Source: Methanobrevibacter sp. (GTDB lineage: Archaea; Methanobacteriota; Methanobacteria; Methanobacteriales; Methanobacteriaceae). From it: 50,014 nt of DNA. The notes beneath the pieces are model-generated. The model did not search any database. It saw nothing but the letters and a program-made list of their open reading frames with translations, and was not told the DNA's origin. Below are positions 34,241-42,610 of the stretch, in pieces (positions within the stretch are counted from its first letter, which is position 1; each line of letters starts with the position of its first letter). The stretch lies in NCBI GenBank assembly GCA_017459665.1, contig JAFUCN010000017.1, positions 1 through 50,014 on the forward strand, written 5' to 3'. Both the position numbers and the translations under genes were made by a program.

Positions 34241-34711
34241 ATGTTCAGGGATATGAGGAGAAAAAACAGACAGCTTTCCACTGATGAATGTATTGAGATA
34301 TTGGAAAATGAGCCTCGTGGCGTCCTTGCAGTATTAGGGGATTATGACTATCCTTATACAGTTCCGATGAGTCACGTTTATGTTGACGGTAAAATATACT
34401 TTCACGGAGCAAAAACAGGCCATAAAAATGATGCAATCAAAAAATATGATAAAGTTTCATATTGCGTTATTGACAAAGGAGTTAAGGCATCTGATTCATG
34501 GTGGTACACATTTAAAAGTGTGGTTGCATTTGGAAGAATCAAAACATTGACTGACAGGGACGAAAAGATTGATAAGCTGACTCATTTGGGAGATAAGTTC
34601 TTTCCAACTCATGAGGAAACAGTTGATGAGATTGAGAGGCTTTTGGATAAAACAGAAGTCTTTGAAATAACAATCGATCATTTGTCAGGAAAACTGGTTG
34701 AGGAAAAATAG
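34241..34711 (+). CDS. Pyridoxamine 5'-phosphate oxidase-like FMN-binding split-barrel protein
   Basis: 156 residues, TGGGAG before the ATG. It shows MRRKNRQLSTDECIEILENEPRGVLAVLGDYDYPYTVPMSHVYVDGKIYFHGAKTGHKNDAIKKYDKVSYCVID, the NimA-like (nitroimidazole resistance) type of split-barrel flavoprotein, with GAKTGHK near the FMN phosphate. Such proteins reduce small redox-active compounds or bind FMN/F420. In a methanogen an F420-linked role is possible but not visible. It starts 12 bp after the AIM24 gene stop, so the two are likely co-transcribed. Confidence 0.82.
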   Translation: MFRDMRRKNRQLSTDECIEILENEPRGVLAVLGDYDYPYTVPMSHVYVDGKIYFHGAKTGHKNDAIKKYDKVSYCVIDKGVKASDSWWYTFKSVVAFGRIKTLTDRDEKIDKLTHLGDKFFPTHEETVDEIERLLDKTEVFEITIDHLSGKLVEEK

Positions 34712-34719
34712 GTGATTTA

Positions 34720-35136
34720 ATGGATTATGTTGGTGAAGCAGTTGAATTATTCAACGGAAAATATTTGTGCTCACAGGCAGTATTTGCAGCCTTTGCTGAG
34801 GAATTGGGTCTTGAAAAGAAGCAGGCATTGAAAATCGGAGCATGCTTTGGAAGTGGAATGCGCAAAGGTGAAGTCTGCGGTGCATGCAGCGGAGCGCTGA
34901 TGGCTTTGGGATTAAAATTTGGTGACTATAAACCAAAGGCTGATGAAGTCTGTGACAGGTTTTTGGATGAATTTAAAACCGAAAACGGTTCATATATCTG
35001 TAATGATTTGCTTGGATGTGACATTTCAACCAAAGAGGGAATAGAATATGCGGTTGAAAACAACCTGTTTAAGGAATTCTGTCCTAAAATGGTTGAATCA
35101 GCAGCAAAAATTACAGAAAAGATAATTTTTGAATAG
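34720..35136 (+). CDS. C_GCAxxG_C_C family (putative redox) protein
   Basis: 138 residues; AGGTGATTTA precedes the ATG, 8 bp after the previous stop. The name-giving layout is present: Cys in KYLCSQAVFAAFAEELGL, then IGACFGSGMRKGEVCGACSGALMALGL, then VCDRFL, YICNDLLGCD and FCPKM. Multiple conserved Cys suggest metal or redox chemistry. The family is widespread in anaerobes with no established activity. Together with the split-barrel gene upstream and AIM24 it may form a small redox operon. Confidence 0.82.
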   Translation: MDYVGEAVELFNGKYLCSQAVFAAFAEELGLEKKQALKIGACFGSGMRKGEVCGACSGALMALGLKFGDYKPKADEVCDRFLDEFKTENGSYICNDLLGCDISTKEGIEYAVENNLFKEFCPKMVESAAKITEKIIFE

Positions 35137-35141
35137 ATAAC

Positions 35142-35801
35142 ATGATTGGAAACAATTGGGATAAAGCACTAAAAGAGGAATTTGAAAAGCAATTTTTCAG
35201 GGATATCCTGGAATTTGTTAATGAAGAATATGCTCAAAAGACAGTATATCCTCCATATGATGACATTTTCAATGCATTTAAATTCACTGACATCGATGAT
35301 GTTAAGGTTGTAATTTTAGGCCAAGACCCCTATCACGAGGAAGGCCAGGCACATGGGCTTGCCTTTTCAACACCTGAAGGAAGACCAATACCAAGATCTC
35401 TTAAAAACATCTTTAAGGAAATAAATGCAGAATATGGTTATCCTATTCCGGATTCTGGTTGTCTTGAAGGATGGGCAAAACAGGGTGTGTTTCTCTTAAA
35501 TACTGTTTTGACTGTTGAAGCGGGAAATGCCAACTCCCACAGCAAATGCGGATGGCAGACATTTACTGATAATGTAATTAAAATATTAAATGAACTTGAA
35601 CAGCCAATAGTATTTCTTCTTTGGGGAAAGCAGGCTGAAAAGAAAAAGGAGTTTTTAGACAATCCAAATCATCTGGTTCTGGTTACATCTCACCCGTCAC
35701 CCTTTTCTGCAAGAAGGGGATTTTTGGGTTCTAATCACTTTAAACTGGCCAATGAATTTTTAAAAGAAAACAATAAAAAAGAGATTGATTGGAGAGTATA
35801 G
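35142..35801 (+). CDS. ung: Uracil-DNA glycosylase, family 1
   Basis: 219 residues. The catalytic GQDPYH lies at residues 60-65 (general base Asp62), and HPSPFSARRGFLGSNHF carries the catalytic His184 (motif HPSP). GWAKQGVFLLNTVLTVE is also family-typical. It removes uracil from DNA arising by cytosine deamination. This is the bacterial/eukaryotic-type Ung rather than the archaeal family 4 enzymes, so horizontal transfer is likely (inference). No ribosome site precedes the ATG, 5 bp after the upstream stop, so translation may depend on coupling. The stop abuts the convergent minus-strand gene. Confidence 0.92.
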   Translation: MIGNNWDKALKEEFEKQFFRDILEFVNEEYAQKTVYPPYDDIFNAFKFTDIDDVKVVILGQDPYHEEGQAHGLAFSTPEGRPIPRSLKNIFKEINAEYGYPIPDSGCLEGWAKQGVFLLNTVLTVEAGNANSHSKCGWQTFTDNVIKILNELEQPIVFLLWGKQAEKKKEFLDNPNHLVLVTSHPSPFSARRGFLGSNHFKLANEFLKENNKKEIDWRV

Positions 35802-36398
35802 TTAATATATACCTCCAAAACTGTATCCATATGGTCCGAATGAATAGAATCTATATGAATCTTTGCTAGTTGGATAATCAAATCTTTGAGATTCGATTGC
35901 ATCAACAATCTTGTAGTTTTGATATTCATCATTTAATATTGAATAAAATTCCTCATGAGAATATTTTGATTTTGAACAGCTTTTCACGACTGCTTTAATT
36001 GTTGGAGTTATGTTATGTCCTATCCAGTTGATATAGTAGAATTCCTCATCTGATGAAAACCACAATATTGAATTGTTGGTCTTATCGTGTCTGTCATAAT
36101 ATGTGAAGTGAACTGCATCATGGCCTGCAACCTTTACCTTCTTTTCAGGATATTTTTCAATGAAATAACCATATAGGCTCATTATATTTGGGTTAACATA
36201 TCTGATTGTAAAAACATCTATATCTTCGTCAAACTCATACATGTCAAAGTCGCTGCTGTATGGATTTTCATATTGGGGCGGAATAACAAATTCATCATAT
36301 CCGACAGTTGCCTTTGACCAGTCAGATGTGTCAATTGCACTTACACAATTAATTAAAACGAATAAGACTAAAAGAAATATCATTATCTTTTTAATCAT
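35802..36398 (-). CDS. Secreted or anchored protein of unknown function
   Basis: 198 residues, GGTGAAAAC before the ATG. It begins with a signal peptide (MIKKIMIFLLVLFVLINCVSA) and continues with a Tyr/Asp-rich extracytoplasmic region: PPQYENPYSSDFDMYEFDEDIDVFTIRYVNP, VKVAGHDAVHFTYYDRHDKTNNSILWF, and a C-terminal GPYGYSFGGIY. The pattern resembles small secreted methanogen proteins of PsbP-like shape, but no family is asserted. Downstream of the YkgJ gene by 10 bp on the same strand, so a shared message is likely. Confidence 0.6.
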   Translation of the reverse strand: MIKKIMIFLLVLFVLINCVSAIDTSDWSKATVGYDEFVIPPQYENPYSSDFDMYEFDEDIDVFTIRYVNPNIMSLYGYFIEKYPEKKVKVAGHDAVHFTYYDRHDKTNNSILWFSSDEEFYYINWIGHNITPTIKAVVKSCSKSKYSHEEFYSILNDEYQNYKIVDAIESQRFDYPTSKDSYRFYSFGPYGYSFGGIY

Positions 36399-36408
36399 GT
36401 TTTCACCG

Positions 36409-36975
36409 TCATTTTACGATTTCATAATCTGTTTTTCTGTTGTCTCTCATTCTTGAATCCATATCCACCAAGTCATAAACAAGAGGATTTCTAATGAGCA
36501 TTGCCCATATTTCATATGTCACTTTAACGAATTCATCGTTGAGTTTAATGTGGTCATGGACAATGGGACATTTGTATGGAAATTCACTTTCATCAAATAT
36601 CAGATGAAATTCACCTTTTTTATCAAGGTGCGGTATCAATGGAAATGTTCTGCACTGAATCGGTCTAATTGACCTGTCACACTTTGGCGGATTAATGCAT
36701 TTAACCAGATATATCTGACCTTTCCAGGAATGAGGATATTTGATTTCGGATGAATCCATATAATACAGTTCGAATTCATCACTGTCCTCATACATCAGTT
36801 CCTCGCCGGGAAGCAAATATAGTGCCAGTTCCTCATTTCTGTAGTCTTCAGCATCATATACGCAGCATACTTCACCGCAAAGCTTCCCGCAGTCAAAGTC
36901 AACCGGTGTGACCTTATCAAGGCGTTTGTATATTTTTTCAATTGATTTTTTCATTTCACTTGCAGAAATTTCCAT
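36409..36975 (-). CDS. YkgJ-family cysteine cluster protein
   Basis: 188 residues. Cysteines at CGKLCGEVCC (about residues 29-38), CINPPKCDRSIRPIQCRTFPLIP and YKCPIVHDH follow the YkgJ/CxxCxxxCC cluster pattern that is thought to bind Fe-S or Zn. The RxxQCRTFPLIP region is the family hallmark. Function unestablished. Co-oriented with the secreted protein gene 10 bp downstream. Confidence 0.75.
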   Translation of the reverse strand: MEISASEMKKSIEKIYKRLDKVTPVDFDCGKLCGEVCCVYDAEDYRNEELALYLLPGEELMYEDSDEFELYYMDSSEIKYPHSWKGQIYLVKCINPPKCDRSIRPIQCRTFPLIPHLDKKGEFHLIFDESEFPYKCPIVHDHIKLNDEFVKVTYEIWAMLIRNPLVYDLVDMDSRMRDNRKTDYEIVK

Positions 36976-37178
36976 AATTATACTTTAATTCAAGAGTATT
37001 AAAAATTAATGTTAATCAAAATTAGTCAATATGTTCTCGGCAATCTACATTACTCACAATTAAAAATAAATTCTTTATGTAATATTCTTCTAAATAACAA
37101 TGATAAAAAATAAAAATTATGGTTGATGGTTAAAGTTTAAATTTAATTTAGTCTACTTTTAATATGCTTGCATCCAAA

Positions 37179-38570
37179 TCAGTTGGGTCTGTCAGTATTG
37201 AACTTGTCGCTTGAACGGACACCAACAAGTGATGCAAACACTGCCAGGATACATGCCGCTGTACATATTCCGCATATTATCTGAGATGCACTAACAATCA
37301 TGCCTGCATATTGGGTTGCAAGAGGCAATGTGCCCATTATCCAAGCAAATACCAATGTGGAAAGGCCTAAACTCATGGTCTGGCCGATTGTTCTCATGGT
37401 TGCCTGAGATGCAGATGCAGTTGGAGCGTCTTTCGGCGGAACTGAACTCATGATTGCGTTCATGTTCGGACTTGAGAAAAGTCCCATTCCAATACCCTGC
37501 AGAATCATAGCTATTACTACAATATACAATGGAGTATCGCCAGTCAGGAATGTTAAAATGGCAAGTGCAACAGCTGCAATACCAATACCTAGGGCTGCAA
37601 GCTTTTGCGGATGTATTCTATCTGAAAGCTTACCTGAATTTGGAGCCATTACTGCCATAATGATTGGTGTAATAATCAATATCATACCGGACATCTGTGC
37701 ATCCCAGCCTCTGACGTATTGGAAATGATAATTGAGGATTGTTGTTACAACCATAACGGCAATATAACTGCACAATGCGGCAATATTTGAAGATGTGAAC
37801 TTCTTGTTTTTAAATAGGTTCATGTTGAATACTGGTGAAGTCTGTCTTAGCTCATAGGCGCCGAATATTACAAGCATCACTAATCCGAAAATGGTCAATA
37901 TCAAACCTGTTGTATTTGTTAATGTTGTAAATCCGTAAACAAATGCAAGTATTCCAATTGCATAGATGATTGAACCTACCTTGTCGATTTTGTCATTTTC
38001 ATATGTTTTCCACTCGTGAGGTATCTTTACAATCATCAGTATGATACATAAAACCAGGAATGGAATTACAAAGTAAAACATTGATCTCCAACCGAGATTG
38101 TGAACTAAAAATCCGCAGATTACTGGTGAAAGAGATGTTGCAAGATAAACTCCTGTTACTGTAAAGCCTAATGCTTTTCCTCTGTTTTGTGGTTTTACTG
38201 CCTGAACAACCATTGCCATTGCAGATACGTTTAAAAATGCCATTCCGGCACCCTGCAATACTCTAAAAACTAAAAATGTTTCTGTTGAAAATGCAAGACA
38301 TGCGCCGATTGAGCCTATTAAAAATACTAAAACACCTGCAAGCAGTGACTTTTTAACTCCGAATTTTCCTGAAATCTGTCCTGCCGGAACTGTACAGACA
38401 GCTACAACAAGAAAGAGTATTGTCGGAACCCAATTTTGTATGACGTTGTTCATTGCAAAGTCCTGTGCAATTGCAGGAACTCCAATGATTATACCATTTG
38501 ATAAGAACACCGCAAAAAAGGATGTTATAAATGATACTAATATTACGCTTGTTTCTAAATCTAATTTCAT
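37179..38570 (-). CDS. MFS drug:H+ antiporter-like transporter, copy 2
   Basis: 463 residues with about 14 hydrophobic segments (DHA2/EmrB-like). N-terminal VILVSFITSFFAVFLSNGIIIGVPAIAQDF, NWVPTILFLVVAVCTVPAGQISGKFGVKKSLLAGV (motif A-like) and GRALGFTV-type KALGFTVTGVYLATSLSPVICGFLVHNLGWRSMF (motif C-like) are all visible. It is a close paralogue of the gene just upstream at 38587-39972; the two are identical over long stretches. It is last in the MarR operon (GAGGGATAAT before the ATG). Probably exports hydrophobic or toxic compounds; the substrate is unknown. Confidence 0.86.
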   Translation of the reverse strand: MKLDLETSVILVSFITSFFAVFLSNGIIIGVPAIAQDFAMNNVIQNWVPTILFLVVAVCTVPAGQISGKFGVKKSLLAGVLVFLIGSIGACLAFSTETFLVFRVLQGAGMAFLNVSAMAMVVQAVKPQNRGKALGFTVTGVYLATSLSPVICGFLVHNLGWRSMFYFVIPFLVLCIILMIVKIPHEWKTYENDKIDKVGSIIYAIGILAFVYGFTTLTNTTGLILTIFGLVMLVIFGAYELRQTSPVFNMNLFKNKKFTSSNIAALCSYIAVMVVTTILNYHFQYVRGWDAQMSGMILIITPIIMAVMAPNSGKLSDRIHPQKLAALGIGIAAVALAILTFLTGDTPLYIVVIAMILQGIGMGLFSSPNMNAIMSSVPPKDAPTASASQATMRTIGQTMSLGLSTLVFAWIMGTLPLATQYAGMIVSASQIICGICTAACILAVFASLVGVRSSDKFNTDRPN

Positions 38571-38586
38571 ATTATCCCTCTTTTAA

Positions 38587-39972
38587 TTATCTTTGTGTAT
38601 TGAATGAATCTTTAGAGCGTATTCCCACTAATGAAGCGAAAATCGCAACGATACATATAATTGTACAGATTATACAAATTAATTGTGAAGACTGAACTAT
38701 CATATCACCATATGCTGATGAAAGCTTTAAACTGCCCATTATCCATGCAAATATGAGTGTCAGAAGACCCAAACTCATTGTCTGACCGATTGTCCTCATT
38801 GCTGATTGGGCTGCAGATGCGTTTGGGGTTTCGTTTGTAGGAACTGAACTCATTATAGCATTCGTATTTGGAGTTGTAAACAGTCCCATTCCAATTCCCT
38901 GAAGAATCATCGCTATGACAATAAGATATAACGGAGTATTTGCATCCAGGAATATCATTATAATGAGAGTTACTGTTGCAATGGCCATTCCAATCGCAGC
39001 CAATTTTTGAGGATGTATCCTGTCTGATAGTTTTCCGGAGTTGGGAGATATGATGGCCATTAATATTGGTGTTATGATTAGCATAAGACCTGACATCTGT
39101 GCATTCCATCCTCTGACATACTGGAAATGGTAGTTTAGGATTGTTGTTATAGATGCAATTGCAAGATAGCTGCATAAAGCGGCAATGTTTGATGATGTGA
39201 ATTTCATGTTCTTAAACAGATTCATGTTGAATGCAGGACTTTTTGCGTTTAGTTCGTAATATCCGAATACAATTAGCAAAATCAGTCCTATTATAGTGCA
39301 GATGATTCCTATGGTATTCATCAGGTTTGTAAAGCCATAAATGAATAACAGAATGCCTATACCATATAGGAGATATCCCATAGCATCAATCTTGTTTTCC
39401 TCATAGGTTTTCCACTCTCCAGGTATTTTTAATATCATCAATGCCAGACACAAGACTAAAAATGGAAGTACAAAGTAAAACATTGACCTCCAGCCAAGAT
39501 TATAAACCAGAAATCCGCATAGTACTGGAGACAGTGATCCTGCAAGATAAATTCCTGTTACTGTAAAGCCTAATGCTTTTCCTCTGTTTTGTGGTTTTAC
39601 TGCCTGAACCACCATTGCCATTGCAGACACGTTTAAAAATGCAATTCCTATTCCCTGCATCAATCTGAAAAGTAGGAATGTTTCTGTTGAAAAGGAAAGG
39701 CATGCTCCAACAGATGCAAATATAAAAATTACAACACCTGCTATAAGTGACTTCTTAACGCCGTATTTGCCGGATAGCTGTCCTGCCGGAAGCGTAAACA
39801 CTGCCACGACTAGCATTGCAATTGTTGGAATCCAGTTTTGGATTACATTGTTCATTTGAAATTCACTGGCTATTGAAGGGACTCCCAATATGATGCCTGC
39901 TGATAAAAACACAGCAAAAAATGAGGTTATAAACGATACGAACACGACATATGTTTCGGTATTTAATTTCAT
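38587..39972 (-). CDS. MFS drug:H+ antiporter-like transporter, copy 1
   Basis: 461 residues from the ATG at 39972 (MKLNTETYVVF), preceded by GTGATAAT; an upstream in-frame start at 40008 overlaps the MarR coding region and is rejected. Topology and motifs match copy 2 (VSFITSFFAVFLSAGIILGVPSIASEF, MLVVAVFTLPAGQLSGKYGVKKSLI, KALGFTVTGIYLAGSLSPVLCGFLVYNLGWRSMF). It follows the MarR gene directly, its start lying 4 bp after the MarR stop, hence translational coupling. Copies have likely diverged for different substrates or raise dosage. Confidence 0.86.
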   Translation of the reverse strand: MKLNTETYVVFVSFITSFFAVFLSAGIILGVPSIASEFQMNNVIQNWIPTIAMLVVAVFTLPAGQLSGKYGVKKSLIAGVVIFIFASVGACLSFSTETFLLFRLMQGIGIAFLNVSAMAMVVQAVKPQNRGKALGFTVTGIYLAGSLSPVLCGFLVYNLGWRSMFYFVLPFLVLCLALMILKIPGEWKTYEENKIDAMGYLLYGIGILLFIYGFTNLMNTIGIICTIIGLILLIVFGYYELNAKSPAFNMNLFKNMKFTSSNIAALCSYLAIASITTILNYHFQYVRGWNAQMSGLMLIITPILMAIISPNSGKLSDRIHPQKLAAIGMAIATVTLIIMIFLDANTPLYLIVIAMILQGIGMGLFTTPNTNAIMSSVPTNETPNASAAQSAMRTIGQTMSLGLLTLIFAWIMGSLKLSSAYGDMIVQSSQLICIICTIICIVAIFASLVGIRSKDSFNTQR

Positions 39973-39976
39973 ATTA

Positions 39977-40393
39977 TCACTCAATAAGTTCCATTCCCTT
40001 AATTGCAATTTCTTTAAGTCTTTGTCTTAATTCTTCATCACTTTCATCTATTCCGACTTCCGTTTCCCAGTCAAGTGAAATCTGTCTGATTTTGGGAACA
40101 ATTTCACTTCCCTTTTCGGTTGTATTCAACATGTATTTTCGTCTGTTTTCGGGATTGGTCTGCCTTTTAATCAATTTATCGTCTTCAAGCTTTTTTAGGA
40201 CTTTGGCAACGTTTCCCTTGCTTTGACCGAACATGTTTACCAGATCTTCCTGTGAACAGTTTGGATTGTCATAAATGAACATGATATAACGTACATCATG
40301 GCCCAGATTCATCGCATTAATCCTTGATTTCATGTATTTCTGCTGGTTTAATGATATGTTGTGAATCCATGCTATGAAGGGGGAATTTTCCAT
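39977..40393 (-). CDS. MarR-family transcriptional regulator
   Basis: 138 residues, AAGGA before the ATG. The winged helix is clear: FIYDNPNCSQEDLVNMFGQSKGNVAKVLKKLEDDKLIKRQTNPENRRKYMLNTTEKGSEI, a MarR DNA-binding core with the wing in NPENRRKYML. It heads the operon with two MFS transporters, the classic drug-efflux arrangement in which ligand binding relieves repression. The likely operator is the TGTTTC-TTTT-GAAACA element at 40462-40477 in the divergent promoter region, and a half-site GAAAC lies 11 bp further on. Confidence 0.88.
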   Translation of the reverse strand: MENSPFIAWIHNISLNQQKYMKSRINAMNLGHDVRYIMFIYDNPNCSQEDLVNMFGQSKGNVAKVLKKLEDDKLIKRQTNPENRRKYMLNTTEKGSEIVPKIRQISLDWETEVGIDESDEELRQRLKEIAIKGMELIE

Positions 40394-40461
40394 TATTCCT
40401 TGATGACTTTCATTTGTAATAATATCACCTGATTTTTAATATGTCTTTAAGATAATATAAA

Positions 40462-40477
40462 TGTTTCTTTTGAAACA
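40462..40477. promoter_or_regulatory. MarR operator candidate TGTTTCTTTTGAAACA
   Basis: Perfect 6-bp arms around four Ts, in the 145-bp space between the MarR gene and the divergent MFS gene. A further half-site TGAAAC follows near 40486-40491. Position and symmetry fit a MarR dimer controlling both directions. Confidence 0.6.
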
Positions 40478-40538
40478 GTTAAAAATGAAACTATTTTGAT
40501 AGAAATATTTTACAATAACGATAGTTAAAAATATTGTC

Positions 40539-41702
40539 ATGAAAACAAACCCGAAAATACTTCTCTATATTTTGGCTTTTTCAACACTTGCAATTAACAC
40601 ACCATTAAGCATTGTTGGAATCATATCACAGATATCAGAGTATTTCAACACAAGCATTGCTATTACAGGACTATATGTAAGTTCATTTACCTTTGCAATT
40701 GCTGTTTGCGGGTTATTCATTCCAGTTCTGTTTTCCAGATTCGAGAGAAAAAAGACATTCATATTCATTTTAAGTATCTTTGCAGTGTCAAATTTTGTTA
40801 TAATTTTTACAAAATCATTTGTTGTGGCCTTTATATTCAGGGTATTGTCAGCAGTTTTCTATCCAGCATTCATTTCAATTGCTCTAACTGTTTGTGAGCA
40901 GATTGCACCTGAAGGCGAAAAGCAGGACTACATTACAAAGATTCTTTTGGGAATTTCAATAGGAAGCATTGTTGGCCTTCCGATTACAACATGGCTTGGA
41001 ACAACATTTTCTTACCAAATGGCAATGGCCTGGATTTTTGTCATAAACGTAATATCATTGATATTGATAGTTCTGTTTGTTCCGCACATCGAAGGTGAAT
41101 CTAAAGGTTATGAAAAGCCAATAGGCGAAATCTTAAACAAGAACTTTATTCTCGCATCAGTTGCAATAATCATGATGCCTATAGGCGCAAGCATTGTATA
41201 CAATTACATGCCATACTTCCTGCAGACAGTAGCACACGTCTACACATATAATTTGAGCATTTTATTATTCATTTATGGGTTAATTTCAATAAGTGGAACA
41301 TGGTTAGGTGGAAAGCTAATAGAAAAAAGGGACAAATTGACATTGCTTGTATTCCAGCTAGTCTGCATGTCAGTTTTTGTAATGCAGTATCTTTCAGCTG
41401 ACTATCTGATTCCAACAGTAATCTTCTTTTTGATTTTTGGAGTATTGGATGGTATGGGATATAATCTGATACAGTATATTGAATCATCTGTAATTCCGGA
41501 TACTCCTGAACTTGCAAATGGAGTATTTTTAAGTATACTAAACGGTGGAATAGCATTGGGAATAGCTATCGGCGGATTCATGGTTGACGGTTTAGGCGTA
41601 ATGTCAATATTTATAGGTGGAATATTGTTCTTAATTCTAGCATTTGTAATGCTTTACTATGTAATTCGCATTCGAAAAATTAATCTCAAATATTCAAGTT
41701 AA
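40539..41702 (+). CDS. MFS transporter (DHA1-like, 12 spans)
   Basis: 387 residues, twelve hydrophobic segments. ILAFSTLAINTPLSIVGIISQISEYFNTSIAITGLYVSSFTFAIAVCGLFIPVLFSRFERKKTFI gives the DHA1 N-terminal bundle with motif A (PVLFSRFERKKTF). It is a different subfamily from the tandem pair across the divergent promoter. The shared operator suggests co-control by the MarR protein. Probable efflux pump for a small toxic or signalling compound. Confidence 0.82.
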   Translation: MKTNPKILLYILAFSTLAINTPLSIVGIISQISEYFNTSIAITGLYVSSFTFAIAVCGLFIPVLFSRFERKKTFIFILSIFAVSNFVIIFTKSFVVAFIFRVLSAVFYPAFISIALTVCEQIAPEGEKQDYITKILLGISIGSIVGLPITTWLGTTFSYQMAMAWIFVINVISLILIVLFVPHIEGESKGYEKPIGEILNKNFILASVAIIMMPIGASIVYNYMPYFLQTVAHVYTYNLSILLFIYGLISISGTWLGGKLIEKRDKLTLLVFQLVCMSVFVMQYLSADYLIPTVIFFLIFGVLDGMGYNLIQYIESSVIPDTPELANGVFLSILNGGIALGIAIGGFMVDGLGVMSIFIGGILFLILAFVMLYYVIRIRKINLKYSS

Positions 41703-41720
41703 AAAAAGAAAAAAGTGATG

Positions 41721-41903
41721 TTATCTGTCTGCTAAAGTCCAATAACATCTTTTAGGTGAAACAATTGTTTCATCTTTTTTAAGTTCCTTCATGATTTTGT
41801 CTACTTCCTTTTTTTCAACGCCTGAAAGTTCACTGACTTTTTTGGCGTTTAAAGGTTCTTCTGAGTTTTTGAATGTGTCTATTACTTTTTGTTTGTCATC
41901 CAT
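41721..41903 (-). CDS. Small winged-helix DNA-binding protein
   Basis: 60 residues from the ATG at 41903, with GTGAT before it. MDDKQKVIDTFKNSEEPLNAKKVSELSGVEKKEVDKIMKELKKDETIVSPKRCYWTLAD is a single compact winged helix: helix, turn, recognition helix around EKKEVDKIMKEL, wing in SPKRCYW. Such mini regulators are common in methanogens. Ends 18 bp before the MFS stop on the opposite strand. Confidence 0.75.
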   Translation of the reverse strand: MDDKQKVIDTFKNSEEPLNAKKVSELSGVEKKEVDKIMKELKKDETIVSPKRCYWTLADR

Positions 41904-42005
41904 AGTAATCACTGTTAAAATATTGTCTTTAATACAATAAGAATTTTTTCAACAGTAAATTATATAAGAATTTAATGTGTAAACAATAGTAGAGGTGATT
42001 TTTTA

Positions 42006-42575
42006 ATGAATAGGAAATTAATAATTGCAATCATAATTGTTTTGATTATTGCAGTTGTTGGTGTTTTCGCATTAACACAGGGTGCTGTTAAGGCAGATAC
42101 ACAAATCAATTTCTTAAGCGAAACTACCTTAAAAAACGGCGATCAGGTTCAGTTTGTCTTAACCGACAGCCAGGGTAATGCAATTGCAAACGCAGAAGTA
42201 ACTATTGCCTATGAAAGCAATGGTGAAATTCAAAATTATACTATTATTACTGATAGCGAAGGTAAAGGAGGTTTATTATTATCCGATGAACCTTCAGGTG
42301 AACATAAGATATCAGTGAACTTTAACGGTAACGACCAATACAACGGATGTTCAGCTGAAATGACATTTGCCATTGAAGACGGCACTTCAGATGCAGCTTC
42401 TGATTCTTCAAGTGATTCTACAGCAGGAACTTCCACATCCAGTGATTCATCTTCAAGTTCTGATTCAAGTTCAGATAGTAGTGATGATAATGTCATTCAC
42501 GGCGGACAGAACGATGGACTGTCTAAAGATGATTTGGTAACTGATCCGGATAAAATAGCACAGGACTTTGATTAG
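42006..42575 (+). CDS. Membrane-anchored Ig-like domain protein with Ser/Asp linker
   Basis: 189 residues, with AGGTGATTTTTTA before the ATG. An N-terminal membrane segment (LIIAIIIVLIIAVVGVFAL) anchors one Ig-like domain (about residues 33-125, Big_1-type: LKNGDQVQFVLTDSQGNAIANAEVTIAYES...). A low-complexity Ser/Asp stretch (about 130-160, DSSSDSTAGTSTSSDSSSSS) follows, then a short acidic end. The same Ig-like fold recurs in the other surface proteins of this window. Likely a small envelope protein; the linker may span the pseudomurein. Separate transcription unit, 35 bp from the next gene. Confidence 0.75.
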   Translation: MNRKLIIAIIIVLIIAVVGVFALTQGAVKADTQINFLSETTLKNGDQVQFVLTDSQGNAIANAEVTIAYESNGEIQNYTIITDSEGKGGLLLSDEPSGEHKISVNFNGNDQYNGCSAEMTFAIEDGTSDAASDSSSDSTAGTSTSSDSSSSSDSSSDSSDDNVIHGGQNDGLSKDDLVTDPDKIAQDFD

Positions 42576-42610
42576 GGATTTATTTTCTTTTCTTTATTTT
42601 TTTGATTCAT

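Noticed and set aside
36976-37178. Possible gene in the gap before the MFS pair
   Set aside because: AT-rich, no ORF with a ribosome site and no repeat.
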